Counted from the stretch's first letter, positions 12,001 through 18,701 are shown. The stretch is 19,997 bases of DNA from Puniceicoccales bacterium (GCA_031287845.1 JAITSI010000091.1:1-19997); one strand, 5' to 3'. Notes: generated from the letters alone by a model not told the origin. A program made the numbers and translations.

Positions 12001-12192
12001 GACAAAATTCAAAAATCTTTCGCGGAGTTCCGTTCCGATCGAATTTTTGAAATTAGCCTCGTTATTTCGACATATCGTGATTTGCTATTGGATTGTGTAA
12101 GGGTAATAAATTCCCAACAGCTCTTCTGTGAGCGCAGTAAATTCCTGCGATGGGATGACATTGAGAAAAATTTATGCGGCGAAGGTAACTGA
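9046..12192 (+). CDS. Large membrane-anchored protein with three internal repeats, unknown function, 1048 aa
   Basis: I do not recognise this family. Residues 19-53 form a long hydrophobic stretch, enough for one long or two short membrane passes, followed by positive charges. Residues 96-155 are twelve five-residue S/P-E-P/Q repeats. The rest is three diverged copies of one domain at about 176-450, 478-750 and 768-1043. Each copy has W.C(.G)ARPS or a variant (W211, W510, W799), a RELL helix, (in copies 1 and 3) DPNCFGRLI.ADP, an FRxP block, and F-I-x-C-[N/S]-L-P-x-R-E (C347, C648, C936). Predicted character is helical and charged, with many cysteines. The DNA is visibly AT-richer and uses more A/T-ending codons than its neighbours, suggesting transfer or relaxed selection. 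The frame is open back to 8683, but that part runs antisense to rpoD. It could be a secreted or surface protein; no enzyme motif is visible. Confidence 0.85.
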   Translation: MASVQSVSSFSRACASCPLLLKPVVSTLGIFLAILTLPLVLPCFLFLPFVLLLNRQNGLRRGVVAIVTFAPTRSFLCALWSKKSAASPGTSPLTSPGQTPSEPTSSEQASSEPISPEQISSEPISPGQTSPEGTTLELSSSEQATLAFVSSAQAVNVPIASTPTASPPVQVSATQQNLIREMVDAVNAIEEKLKKVSSNGESTFSPFVGQWSCDGARPSVQKIRELLQKLRIQIANLNNQTDEQVQQLLDHLLGIQQDPNCFGRLIAADPNVIENNGIRFTFRMPVADFIDAIRHESNWAETWEWLQLEEAGRASPQTVTAMQKLFSDHPKIFPSPSDPSAMWFIHCNLPLREKLCEALESISTEWNNCMQIELSYRPELEKFIASTIPKVFVGLVTNIQECHERRRCSQWHDKDILGESFTFLEKYIRKIDDQLMPYSYFYMNSHFRIGKILSFPDSDEDTDSKFTQDWYIEAIARIKKMAEIIDKIVEGVNNLPIDNESGKQLVPGSWLCEGARPSIEIVRELLRECRWKVLFGDMGVLTILDFLKLLESVEEDITCTLSGFIFAYLELEKGNGACFTFRIPELNIIGSGRHGKEEKRAYACLMEEWRKMATRESVKDMRELLTKYLSPSIKDDLTDKYVSYFIYCSLPQREIMYAALSCVLKRYDEILQIESLYQNELREILNSILLQTFTVVARERLCSGSGTQCCNDFFADFIAEINRHLRQSGICGETIEYDKVREILGHLDLKDICPSKCSPMDVPREPADEMRMMVDKIAGKLKIMEGDEKNADQLIMNQWACADVRLPFAKARELLLYMRKKLFSLRRHEAGRQKQVLEYLQKIESDPNCFGRLIVADPELEEEGSIHFIFRAPIINFLDYVCDSGGRENWSKAWAWLLREDEGRANLETVRAMQELLKPLGEDCLKDKSIIRFIHCNLPLREKLCAALASIIARYEEKLQAESSRFPQQGENMAPAVLQAFKDLVDKIQKSFAEFRSDRIFEISLVISTYRDLLLDCVRVINSQQLFCERSKFLRWDDIEKNLCGEGN
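9331..9510 (+). repeat. 15-bp tandem repeat array encoding a pentapeptide linker
   Basis: Twelve in-frame 15-bp units, best conserved around TCGGAGCCAACCTCC, encode S/P-E-P/Q-x-S peptides (residues 96-155 of the large protein). The first seven units are close copies; the later ones decay. The array joins the membrane anchor to the repeated domains. Confidence 0.85.
9571..10395 (+). other. Repeat domain 1 of the large protein
   Basis: Residues ~176-450. Landmarks are WSCDGARPS (211-219), DPNCFGRLIAADP (258-270), FTFRMP (280-285), WFIHCNLPLREKLCEAL (343-359) and a closing segment with SQWHDKDILGE. Confidence 0.75.
10477..11295 (+). other. Repeat domain 2 of the large protein (most diverged)
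   Basis: Residues ~478-750. It keeps WLCEGARPS (510-518), FTFRIP (579-584) and YFIYCSLPQREIMYAAL (644-660), but has lost the DPNCFGRLI block. A stretch comparable to the domain 1 closing segment is seen at about 728-745. Confidence 0.7.
11347..12174 (+). other. Repeat domain 3 of the large protein
   Basis: Residues ~768-1043. It has WACADVRLP in place of the ARPS block (799-807), DPNCFGRLIVADP (846-858), FIFRAP and RFIHCNLPLREKLCAAL (932-948). It is closer to domain 1 than to domain 2. Confidence 0.75.
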
Positions 12193-12237
12193 TGGCTTTT
12201 TTCGTTTCCGCGCCACGGAGCGGGACGTCTTTTACTG

Positions 12238-12550
12238 CTATGGTCAGAGCTTGTAAAACCACACTCCATCTCCACCTGGAAAAGAGACCGATATGGACCC
12301 TGTGGTGCAAGGACTTGACTTTTTGAGGGAAGGGCCGCTTACGGGCGCTGCCCGGCGGAGCGGGCGGTGCCGCGGGCCGGCCCTGATGGGGCCTCGAGGG
12401 CCGGCCGGGCCCTATTGGGGGCCCTGCCCCCGGCTTCGCTTCCCTTACAGCCATCGGTGCCATGGCGACGGCACGCTGCGGATGGGGAGGACCAGGGGGG
12501 CGCAGCCCCACCGTCAACCGGCGGACCGGGTTTACGGGTCCTGACCCTGG
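12238..12550 (-). repeat. Dispersed MITE-like element, locus 4 (complete copy, ~305 bp)
   Basis: The only copy with both ends in the window. It is bounded by GGTCAGAGCTTGTAAA (12242-12257) and TTTACGGGTCCTGACC (12531-12546), inverted versions of one 16-bp terminal repeat. Outside them lie CTAT (12238-12241) and CTGG (12547-12550), each one base from CTAG, which fits a decayed 4-bp target duplication. Inside are the TTGACTTTTTGAGGG block, GGGCGCTGCCCGGCGGAGC, a GGGGGC-CCT-GCCCCC hairpin (12417-12431), GTGCCATGGCGACGGCAC and a GGGGCGCAGCCCC hairpin. There is no transposase. The remainder of the 12193-12586 gap (12193-12237 and 12551-12586) shows nothing identifiable. Confidence 0.85.
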
Positions 12551-12586
12551 ATAGAACCATCGGAATGGGGCGGAGGGCAAGGCCCA

Positions 12587-13273
12587 TCAGGAAGCGCCGA
12601 GGGTTTTTTCCAAAACCTTGCGGATGGCCTCCAGCTGCACCTCCAGGCTGGCATCCATCACGCCGACCTCGGTTTCGATGAGGCAGGCATTCTTTTCCAA
12701 TCGGCCGTCGGCCACCACCTCCACCATCGTCTGGAGCAGGTCACTTTCCTTGGTAAGTTCGGCGATGCTGGCCCGCGCCGCCGATGCCTGCTCGGGATTG
12801 ACCCGGAGCACCGCCTGCCGCTGGCCGCGGAGCAGGTGCAGGGAATTGGATATGATGCGGTGGACCAGCTCCGTGTTGGGGATTTCCCCGATGACGCGGC
12901 GCATGGCGCGCATGACCATGTTGAGAACGAAGTCGGAGTAGGCGGCGAAACTTTGCACGTTCTTTCCGGTAATCTCCATCATCTGCATTGCCATTTCCCG
13001 CTTTCCCTCGGCCAGGCCCACGTCATAGCCCTCCTTTTTCTTTTTTTCAAATGCCGCCTGGGTGCTGTCTGCGAGCTCCTTGGCCCTTGCCTTTGCCGCC
13101 GCATCCAGCTTGGCCGCCGCTGCCTGCGCCTCCCGGATGATGTCCTTGGCGATTGCCTCCGCATCCCGGATCAGGTCCGCCGTGCCGCGCAGCGCCAAAA
13201 ATTCACCGGCCCGCAGGATGTGCTTGCCGGGGGCCACCCCCCACCGTTTTTCCCGATCCAATACCCAGGCCAT
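12587..13273 (-). CDS. sctL: Type III secretion stator protein SctL (YscL/FliH family)
   Basis: Peripheral stalk protein that links the secretion ATPase SctN to the cytoplasmic sorting platform. The 228-aa protein has an Ala/Lys/Glu-rich helical region at about 33-110 likely to form a coiled coil, a GYDVGLAEGK segment (82-91) like the glycine-spaced motif of FliH, and a C-terminal domain ending in ETEVGVMDASLEVQLEAIRKVL (200-221), the most recognisable part of the FliH/YscL family. The start at 13273 is fixed by a GGGAGGG ribosome site that overlaps the sctK stop codon, so the two are probably translationally coupled. It is the last gene of the sctJ-sctK-sctL run; downstream is a dispersed repeat, not further secretion genes. 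Confidence 0.88.
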   Translation of the reverse strand: MAWVLDREKRWGVAPGKHILRAGEFLALRGTADLIRDAEAIAKDIIREAQAAAAKLDAAAKARAKELADSTQAAFEKKKKEGYDVGLAEGKREMAMQMMEITGKNVQSFAAYSDFVLNMVMRAMRRVIGEIPNTELVHRIISNSLHLLRGQRQAVLRVNPEQASAARASIAELTKESDLLQTMVEVVADGRLEKNACLIETEVGVMDASLEVQLEAIRKVLEKTLGAS

Positions 13274-13277
13274 GGTT

Positions 13278-13284
13278 CCCTCCC
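13278..13284 (-). promoter_or_regulatory. Ribosome binding site of sctL
   Basis: GGGAGGG, 4 nt before the ATG at 13273. Its first G is the last base of the sctK TAG stop (13286-13284). It excludes the longer frame that opens at 13390 inside sctK. Confidence 0.8.
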
Positions 13285-13946
13285 TAGGCCGACGCCGCGT
13301 AGTCCCGCAGCCGTGCCAAAAATTTCCAAAATCCCTCCGCCTCGCGCCTGCCCACGCCCTTGGCGAAGGGCCACTGCTCATCCGCTGCAAATTTCAGCGG
13401 GAACCGTTCCCGCAGGGTCTGGGGCAGATCGAACAGGCAGGCGGTGATGCAGCCCCGTCCCGTGGCCTCCACCCGCTCCACCAGCGACTTTTTTTCCCCG
13501 GCCGTGGGAATGGGCAGGTCCTGCATGCGGAAGAAAAATGCCTTGCGCAGGACAAATTGGTAAATTTCCGAGCCCAGGCAGGACATCAATTCCCGCAGTT
13601 CCCGCTGGCGCACCACCCGGCGAATTTCCGCCGCCAAAAATGCGGCTCCGGCGTAGCGGGCCAGGCGCCGCAGCAGGGCAGGAGATTCGAAAAATAGGCC
13701 GTGGCGCGCCTCGGTGATGGGCTTTGGGTACTCCAGCTTCAGCCGCAGCCGCTCCCGCACGAGCCGGTTGACCGCCAGCCAGCCCTGGCGCGTGCGGACC
13801 AGCACAGCCAGGACGGTCTTCTCCGGAAACCACTCCACCAGCCGGGATGGGTGGAGGAATGTGACCGGCTCGTAGATGAGCCGCAGCATGCGGATCACCC
13901 CTTCCGGGTCCTGGTCCAGTGCCTCGCGCAGTTCCACCGCCGCCAT
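13284..13946 (-). CDS. sctK: Type III secretion sorting-platform adaptor SctK (YscK family)
   Basis: SctK bridges the inner-ring protein SctD and the SctQ pods of the sorting platform. The 220-aa length fits the family. Identity rests mainly on position between sctJ and sctL, the same order as yscJ-yscK-yscL, plus an N-terminal PVTFLHPSRLVEWF (27-40) resembling the H-P-S-x-L region of YscK-type proteins. The rest is rich in Arg and Leu and predicted helical, with no signal peptide or membrane segment, so it is cytosolic. The ATG at 13946 has a strong GGAGG 6 nt upstream. It begins 19 bp after sctJ ends, and its stop codon overlaps the ribosome site of sctL. The sequence family is weakly conserved, so this call is less firm than sctJ and sctL. 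Confidence 0.75.
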   Translation of the reverse strand: MAAVELREALDQDPEGVIRMLRLIYEPVTFLHPSRLVEWFPEKTVLAVLVRTRQGWLAVNRLVRERLRLKLEYPKPITEARHGLFFESPALLRRLARYAGAAFLAAEIRRVVRQRELRELMSCLGSEIYQFVLRKAFFFRMQDLPIPTAGEKKSLVERVEATGRGCITACLFDLPQTLRERFPLKFAADEQWPFAKGVGRREAEGFWKFLARLRDYAASA

Positions 13947-13952
13947 CGTCCA

Positions 13953-13957
13953 CCTCC
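13953..13957 (-). promoter_or_regulatory. Ribosome binding site of sctK
   Basis: GGAGG 6 nt before the ATG at 13946, in the short sctJ-sctK spacer. It favours this start over the frame opening at 14009 inside sctJ. Confidence 0.8.
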
Positions 13958-13965
13958 CGGCCCGG

Positions 13966-14835
13966 TCAGTTGCCCTCGTCGCCGTCGCCCGCCGCGCCCT
14001 CGGGCTCACCCTCCTCCGCCGGTGCCGCCTTCGCCCTTGCCTTCTGCTTTTCCTCCTTTTTTACGGACAGGTAGTCCAAAATGAGCTTGGCGCCCACGAA
14101 GGACAGGCAGGCCGTCGCCGCCACCACCACCAGCAGCACCAGCCAGAAGACCAGGACCGAGGAGCGGGTCATGTGGATGGAGAGCATGTTCACCAGCTCG
14201 TTGCCCCGGACGATTTCCTCCGATGCCATGGGCGCCGGGAACAGCGCCACGGAGACCTTGTCGTAGGCAAGTCCCTCAATGCTGTTGGTGACCAAATACT
14301 TGATATCACGGACAGCATCCTCGATGTTGGTCCCGGGCCGGTAGGCGACGAACACCGCCGCCGAGGAGGGCGAGATGGAATCGGTGTAGGGATTGTTGTC
14401 CGGCAGGACGATGTTCACCCGTGCCGTTACCACGCCGGCGATGTGGCTGATCATTTCGGCCAAATTTTCGGAAAGTGCGTACATGAACCGGGCCCGCTCC
14501 TCCGTCGGCGAGGACACCAGCCCGGACTTTTGAAAAACCTGGCCCAGGGTGGCAAACTGGTCCTGGGGATAGCCATAGTTCCCCAGCACGTCCACCGCGG
14601 CGGCGAAGTCCGTGTTGGCCACCATGATGGACCAGGTCCCCTCCAGGCCGACCACCTTCTCCACGGCCATGTTGCGCGTCCGCAGCAGGGCAATCATCTC
14701 GTTGGCCTGCCTCTCCCCCACGTTGGAGTAGAGCACCATCTTGCCGCAGCCGGTACCCAGCAGAGCCAATCCCAGGAGCAATCCCCGGAACAGCCCCCGG
14801 AGCGGCCCCTTTCCCCATTTTTCCAAACCCGCCAT
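13966..14835 (-). CDS. sctJ: Type III secretion inner-membrane ring lipoprotein SctJ (YscJ/PrgK family)
   Basis: SctJ forms the inner ring of the secretion basal body. Counting from the ATG at 14835 (289 aa): a signal peptide with lipobox LLGTGC, lipidated Cys at 30, then the first ring-building domain (VLYSNVGERQANEMIALLRTRN, ~34-55, to ~75), a linker with EERARFMYALSENLAEMISHIAGVVTARVNIVLP (112-145), and the second domain with SAAVFVAYRPG and the IK.LV.NSIEGL..D.V.V segment (~158-200). A C-terminal membrane helix lies at about 226-253, followed by a Lys-rich then strongly acidic tail. A GTG at 14844 would add three residues. It is the first gene of a tight sctJ-sctK-sctL run, divergent from the gene at 15075. 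A dyad lies 36 bp upstream. Confidence 0.94.
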   Translation of the reverse strand: MAGLEKWGKGPLRGLFRGLLLGLALLGTGCGKMVLYSNVGERQANEMIALLRTRNMAVEKVVGLEGTWSIMVANTDFAAAVDVLGNYGYPQDQFATLGQVFQKSGLVSSPTEERARFMYALSENLAEMISHIAGVVTARVNIVLPDNNPYTDSISPSSAAVFVAYRPGTNIEDAVRDIKYLVTNSIEGLAYDKVSVALFPAPMASEEIVRGNELVNMLSIHMTRSSVLVFWLVLLVVVAATACLSFVGAKLILDYLSVKKEEKQKARAKAAPAEEGEPEGAAGDGDEGN

Positions 14836-14870
14836 GACGGTCACAGCGTAGGGCCCCCGGGGGAACTGTC

Positions 14871-14893
14871 AATGGGAAGTTTTTTTTCCCATT
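14871..14893. promoter_or_regulatory. Inverted repeat upstream of sctJ
   Basis: AATGGGAA (14871-14878), a 7-nt GTTTTTT spacer and TTCCCATT (14886-14893) form a perfect 8-bp dyad about 36 bp before the sctJ start. A perfect palindrome CCCCCGGGGG is at 14854-14863. The dyad could be an operator for the secretion operon or an RNA hairpin; no regulator is known from this window. Confidence 0.4.
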
Positions 14894-14979
14894 TTTCCAC
14901 CTCCCGGCGGCCCATCCCTCTCCGCCCCACCCCGCTTCCCCGACCCTCCGGTGCCGCACCGCGCCCGGCGGAGGGGCAA

Positions 14980-14985
14980 TAAAAT
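14980..14985 (+). promoter_or_regulatory. Possible -10 element for the 15075-mutS pair
   Basis: TAAAAT differs from the -10 consensus at one position and stands out in a GC-rich stretch, but no matching -35 lies 16-18 nt upstream. Confidence 0.25.
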
Positions 14986-15074
14986 TCGCCAACGGCCTCC
15001 GCATCGCGTTCCGCCGCGGCACGCTGCGAATCCCGGCGCGGGTCCGTGGAAAAAGAATTGAAAGCGGCCGGGGA

Positions 15075-16067
15075 TTGGCCACGGTGGCGGCCGTGCTTTC
15101 CCCGGTCGAATTTGGATTTGCGCTCGTTGGCCTGGGAATTGCACGCCGCGGCCCATTTCTTGCCGTGCTGGCCTGCGCCCTTGCCCTGCGGGACCGGCCC
15201 AATCTCCTATTTCCCTGCCTTGGACTGATCTGGCTACTCTGCGCCCTGCGGGAACCGGTCCCCCGCCTTGGCCGCGCCCTGGCATGGCTTCTCCAGCTCA
15301 TCGCACTGGCCGGACTGGCCCGGGACCCGCTTTCCCTGCCCCTGCGCCGGCTCCACACCATCGGCCTGCTCGGCGTGGCATCCTTCTTCCCCTTCTGCTT
15401 CAGCGAGCAATCCGTTCCCCGCGCCGCCGGGCAGGTTTTGGAAAATTTTTGGTTTAGCGCCACCTATCTTTCCCTGTGGCTCTGCGTTCCCCCGTCCTAC
15501 GACCTGAAGACCCTTATAATTTTGCTGGCCCTGACCATTCCTTGCCATGGCCTGCTCTGCCACCGCGGGGCCTACCTCTGGCAAAGCCTAGAATCCCTGC
15601 TGCTCCTCTCGGCCGCGCTCCTGTTCTGCCCGGGCTGCCTCCTCCCCACCCTGCGCAGCGGCGTCCCGCCTGCCCTGCTGGCCCTCCTTCTCTCCGCCGT
15701 CCTGGTCCGCCTCGTGGCGGGGTCTGCCCCCGACCGGCTTGGCCTGGACCTGCGCCGGCTGAAATTTCGCCACGCGCTGCCATTCTCCCTCGCCCTGCTT
15801 TCCCTCGGCGTCGCCCCCGCGCTGTTGGGAGCCCTCGCCCTGCCCCCGCTCCTGTGCCACCATCCCGCCGCGGCGTTCGTGCTCTTCGCTGCCCTTGCCG
15901 TTCCCCTGGCTTCCATTCTCCGCTGGACCGTTGAGCCCTGGCGGCCGGAGGACCATGGGGCGATGGCCCGGCCGGCCGTTTCTCCGGCCACGCCGGTTCT
16001 GTTTCTTGTCGCGGCCCTTGCTCTCTGGGTCCCATTTTTGAAAAAATTTCTCGACCAATGGAAATGA
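15075..16067 (+). CDS. Multi-pass membrane protein of unknown function, 330 aa
   Basis: I do not recognise a family. The protein is very rich in Leu, Ala and Pro, with roughly ten hydrophobic segments, for example at about 4-22, 43-58, 68-82, 94-110, 124-138, 145-162, 173-191, 197-213, 234-257, 264-283 and 307-321, separated by short Arg-rich loops. This is typical of an inner-membrane protein. Two central loops contain His and Cys (CHGLLCHRG, 157-165; LLCHHP, ~259-264). The start is uncertain: TTG at 15075 is the first available, with GTG codons at 15084 and 15093. Its TGA stop overlaps the mutS ATG by 10 bp, indicating one transcript and probably coupled translation. The coupling does not by itself imply a repair role. 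Confidence 0.65.
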   Translation: MATVAAVLSPVEFGFALVGLGIARRGPFLAVLACALALRDRPNLLFPCLGLIWLLCALREPVPRLGRALAWLLQLIALAGLARDPLSLPLRRLHTIGLLGVASFFPFCFSEQSVPRAAGQVLENFWFSATYLSLWLCVPPSYDLKTLIILLALTIPCHGLLCHRGAYLWQSLESLLLLSAALLFCPGCLLPTLRSGVPPALLALLLSAVLVRLVAGSAPDRLGLDLRRLKFRHALPFSLALLSLGVAPALLGALALPPLLCHHPAAAFVLFAALAVPLASILRWTVEPWRPEDHGAMARPAVSPATPVLFLVAALALWVPFLKKFLDQWK

Positions 16068-18526
16068 AATCCGAGTTGACGCCCATGGAGGCCCAGTACG
16101 AGCGGGCGCGCCAGGGTCTGCCCGAGGGGACCCTGCTGCTGTTCCGCCTGGGCGACTTCTACGAGCTGTTCCACGGGGACGCGGAGGTTGCCTCCCAGCT
16201 GCTGGGCCTGACCCTGACCCAGCGCCAGGGCATGCCCATGGCCGGCATCCCCTACCACGCGGTCCACGGCTACCTGCGCCGGCTCATCGACGCCGGCTGG
16301 AAGGTTGCCATCTGCGACCAGCTGGAGCCTCCCTCCCCGGGACGTCTGGTGAACCGGGCCGTGACCCGCATCTACACCCCAGGGACGATGATCGAGGAGG
16401 AGCAGATGGAGGCGCAGGAGAGCTACCACCTGCTCGCCTTTGAGGTCAGCGGGAGCTCCATCCACGCCGCCTGGCTGGAGGTTTCCACCGGTGAGCTGCA
16501 CATTGCCACGTCGAAGAAATGGGAGGAGATGCTTTCCTCCCTTTCCGCTCTCAATCCCCGGGAAATCCTGCTCCGCGAGGGGGAAATCGACCGCTGGGCC
16601 GGCCTGCGGGAAAGCTGGCTTGAGGCATTCCAGCTGCTCTCCACGCGCCGGCTGATGACGGAGCTGCCCGCCTCCCACTTCGACCAGCGCCATGGACTTG
16701 AGGCCGTCCTGGAAACCCTGTCCCTGTCCACGCTGGCCGGCTTCGCCATTCCCGATGGGCACCCGGCTCTGGGTCCTGCCGGGGCGCTGCTCTACTACGC
16801 AGCGCGGAACCTGGGCGGCCGCCTGCGCAATGTCCACCGCATCGACGAGGTCCACTTCGGCCAAAGCCTTATTTTGGACGACCGGACCGTGGCCAACCTG
16901 GAAATTTTCCGCTCCGTGCGGGGCACCCGGGAGGGCAGTTTGGCCCACGCCGTCGACCGGACCAGGACGGCGGCCGGTGCCCGCCTGCTGCGGGAATACC
17001 TGTCCCGGCCGCTGCAGGATCCGCAAAAAATTTCCGAACGCCAGCAATGCGTGGGGGAATTTTTGGAAAATCCCACCGCCCTTGGCGAGCTGCGGGAGCT
17101 GCTGGGCGGCGTGCGGGACCTGCTGCGCATGCTGGGCCGGCTGCAAAATCGGCTGCGGCTGCCCCGGGAGGTGGGGGGAATTCTGGCGACGCTGAACCGC
17201 GTCCCGGCCATCGGGGAAATTTTAAAGTCGCTCGGCCCCCGGCTGGCCTCCCGGGTGGAGCGTTGGAAAAATTTTGCCGAGCTGCGCGGCTATCTGCACG
17301 GCGCCCTGGCCGACGGCCTCCCCCAGGACACGCGGGATGGCGGCTTTCTCCGCGACGGCTTCAATGAACGGCTGGACCAGCTGCGGAAGCTGCTGCGCGC
17401 GGGCACGTCCTGGATCGCGGAGCTGGAGTCGGCGGAGCAGGCCCGCACCGGCATCCGCAACCTGCGCATCCGCCGCAACGGCACCTTCGGCTACTACATC
17501 GAGGTCACCCGCTCCAACCTCCACGCCGTCCCGGCCCACTACGTCCGCCGCCAGTCCACGGTCGGGGGCGAGCGCTTTGTCACCGATGAACTGCGGAAAA
17601 AGGAACGGGAAATTGACGAAGCCCAGCGCAATGCCCTTGCCCTGGAACAGGAATTGTTCGAAGAGGTGGCCGGCCGGCTCATCGGCGAGGCGGAGGCCAT
17701 CGCGGAGCTGGCCCGGGGCCTGGCGGAGGTGGACCTTTTCGCAGGCTGGGCCCAGCTGGCCCGGGAGTGGAACTACTCCTGCCCCACCGTCGACGGGGGC
17801 AGCGCCATCGCCATCGACGGCGGCCGCCATCCGGTTGTGGAGCAGATGGACACGCGCCTGGGAGGGGGACGGGAGCCCTTCGTCGCCAATGACAGCCGGC
17901 TTTCGGCGGAGGAGCGGCAAATTCTTCTGGTCACCGGCCCCAACATGGGGGGCAAATCCACCCACATCCGCCAGGTGGCGCTCATCGTTCTCCTGGCCCA
18001 GTGCGGCTGCTGGGTTCCTGCAACGCGGGCCCACATCGGCTGCGTGGATCAAATTTTTTCCCGCATCGGCGCCGGCGACGACCTTTCCCGGGGCCAGTCC
18101 ACGTTTTTGGTGGAAATGTGCGAAACGGCTGCCATCCTGCACTGTGCTACCCCGTCCAGCCTGGTCATCCTGGACGAGGTGGGCCGCGGCACCAGCACCT
18201 ACGACGGACTGAGCATCGCCTGGGCCGTCCTGGAATACCTGCACGAAAGGGGTCCGCGCACGCTCTTCGCCACCCATTTCCAGGAACTGACCCAGCTGGC
18301 CGAATCCCTGCCGCGGGTGCACAACTGCCACGTCGCCGTGCGGGAGTGCGGGGAAGAAATTCTATTTTTACGCAAAATTATCGACGGGCCGGCGGACCGC
18401 TCCTACGGCATCCACGTGGCCCGGCTCGCGGGACTGCCGGTGGAGGTCATCGTGCGGGCCCAGGACATCCTCGGCGAGCTGGAGCGGGAGGGCTCGGCGC
18501 TGCGCACGAGACTGGGAAAGGGATAG
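16058..18526 (+). CDS. mutS: DNA mismatch repair protein MutS
   Basis: MutS recognises base mismatches and small loops and recruits MutL. The 822-aa protein (E. coli 853) has the mismatch-reading motif GDFYELF at 32-38 (Phe34, Glu36), the connector, lever and clamp domains in the middle, and the C-terminal ATPase with Walker A GPNMGGKST at about 627-635, Walker B ILDE with Asp706/Glu707, the signature STYDG and the switch His in FATHF (His740). It ends soon after the ATPase and helix-turn-helix region, so the short E. coli-type tail is reduced. The ATG at 16058 overlaps the end of the preceding membrane-protein gene; ATG codons at 16064 and 16085 are alternatives. Confidence 0.97.
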   Translation: MEMKSELTPMEAQYERARQGLPEGTLLLFRLGDFYELFHGDAEVASQLLGLTLTQRQGMPMAGIPYHAVHGYLRRLIDAGWKVAICDQLEPPSPGRLVNRAVTRIYTPGTMIEEEQMEAQESYHLLAFEVSGSSIHAAWLEVSTGELHIATSKKWEEMLSSLSALNPREILLREGEIDRWAGLRESWLEAFQLLSTRRLMTELPASHFDQRHGLEAVLETLSLSTLAGFAIPDGHPALGPAGALLYYAARNLGGRLRNVHRIDEVHFGQSLILDDRTVANLEIFRSVRGTREGSLAHAVDRTRTAAGARLLREYLSRPLQDPQKISERQQCVGEFLENPTALGELRELLGGVRDLLRMLGRLQNRLRLPREVGGILATLNRVPAIGEILKSLGPRLASRVERWKNFAELRGYLHGALADGLPQDTRDGGFLRDGFNERLDQLRKLLRAGTSWIAELESAEQARTGIRNLRIRRNGTFGYYIEVTRSNLHAVPAHYVRRQSTVGGERFVTDELRKKEREIDEAQRNALALEQELFEEVAGRLIGEAEAIAELARGLAEVDLFAGWAQLAREWNYSCPTVDGGSAIAIDGGRHPVVEQMDTRLGGGREPFVANDSRLSAEERQILLVTGPNMGGKSTHIRQVALIVLLAQCGCWVPATRAHIGCVDQIFSRIGAGDDLSRGQSTFLVEMCETAAILHCATPSSLVILDEVGRGTSTYDGLSIAWAVLEYLHERGPRTLFATHFQELTQLAESLPRVHNCHVAVRECGEEILFLRKIIDGPADRSYGIHVARLAGLPVEVIVRAQDILGELEREGSALRTRLGKG

Positions 18527-18576
18527 GGAGCCCACGGCCAGGCCTCGCGTCCGGTCCAGCGGCGGATGGGCCAGGA

Positions 18577-18599
18577 CGACCCGCAAATTCTCCGGGTCG
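18577..18599. terminator. Stem-loop downstream of mutS
   Basis: CGACCCG (18577-18583) and CGGGTCG (18593-18599) form a perfect 7-bp stem with a 9-nt AT-rich loop, 50 bp past the mutS stop. There is no T run, so Rho-independent termination is not established. Confidence 0.35.
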
Positions 18600-18701
18600 C
18601 CGGTTGGGATCCTGGGGAAATGGGCCTGGACCCGCCGGGCCCCCGCGCTTCGCCAAATCGGATTGCATATTTCCCAATTGTTCTATCTTTTTAAGCATTC
18701 A

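Noticed and set aside
12293..12430. Small protein encoded by the dispersed element (a QELDFLREGPLTGAARR-like frame seen in several copies)
   Set aside because: The start region carries a 1-base difference between copies (ATGGACCCTG versus ATGGACCTG), so the ATG is not in a constant frame. Conservation is better explained at the DNA level.
13284..14009. Longer SctK start at 14009
   Set aside because: It would run deep into sctJ. The ATG at 13946 has a well-placed GGAGG.
18300..18526. MutS as a truncated pseudogene because it is shorter than the E. coli protein
   Set aside because: All ATPase motifs and the C-terminal helical part are present. Lengths near 820 residues are normal for the family.
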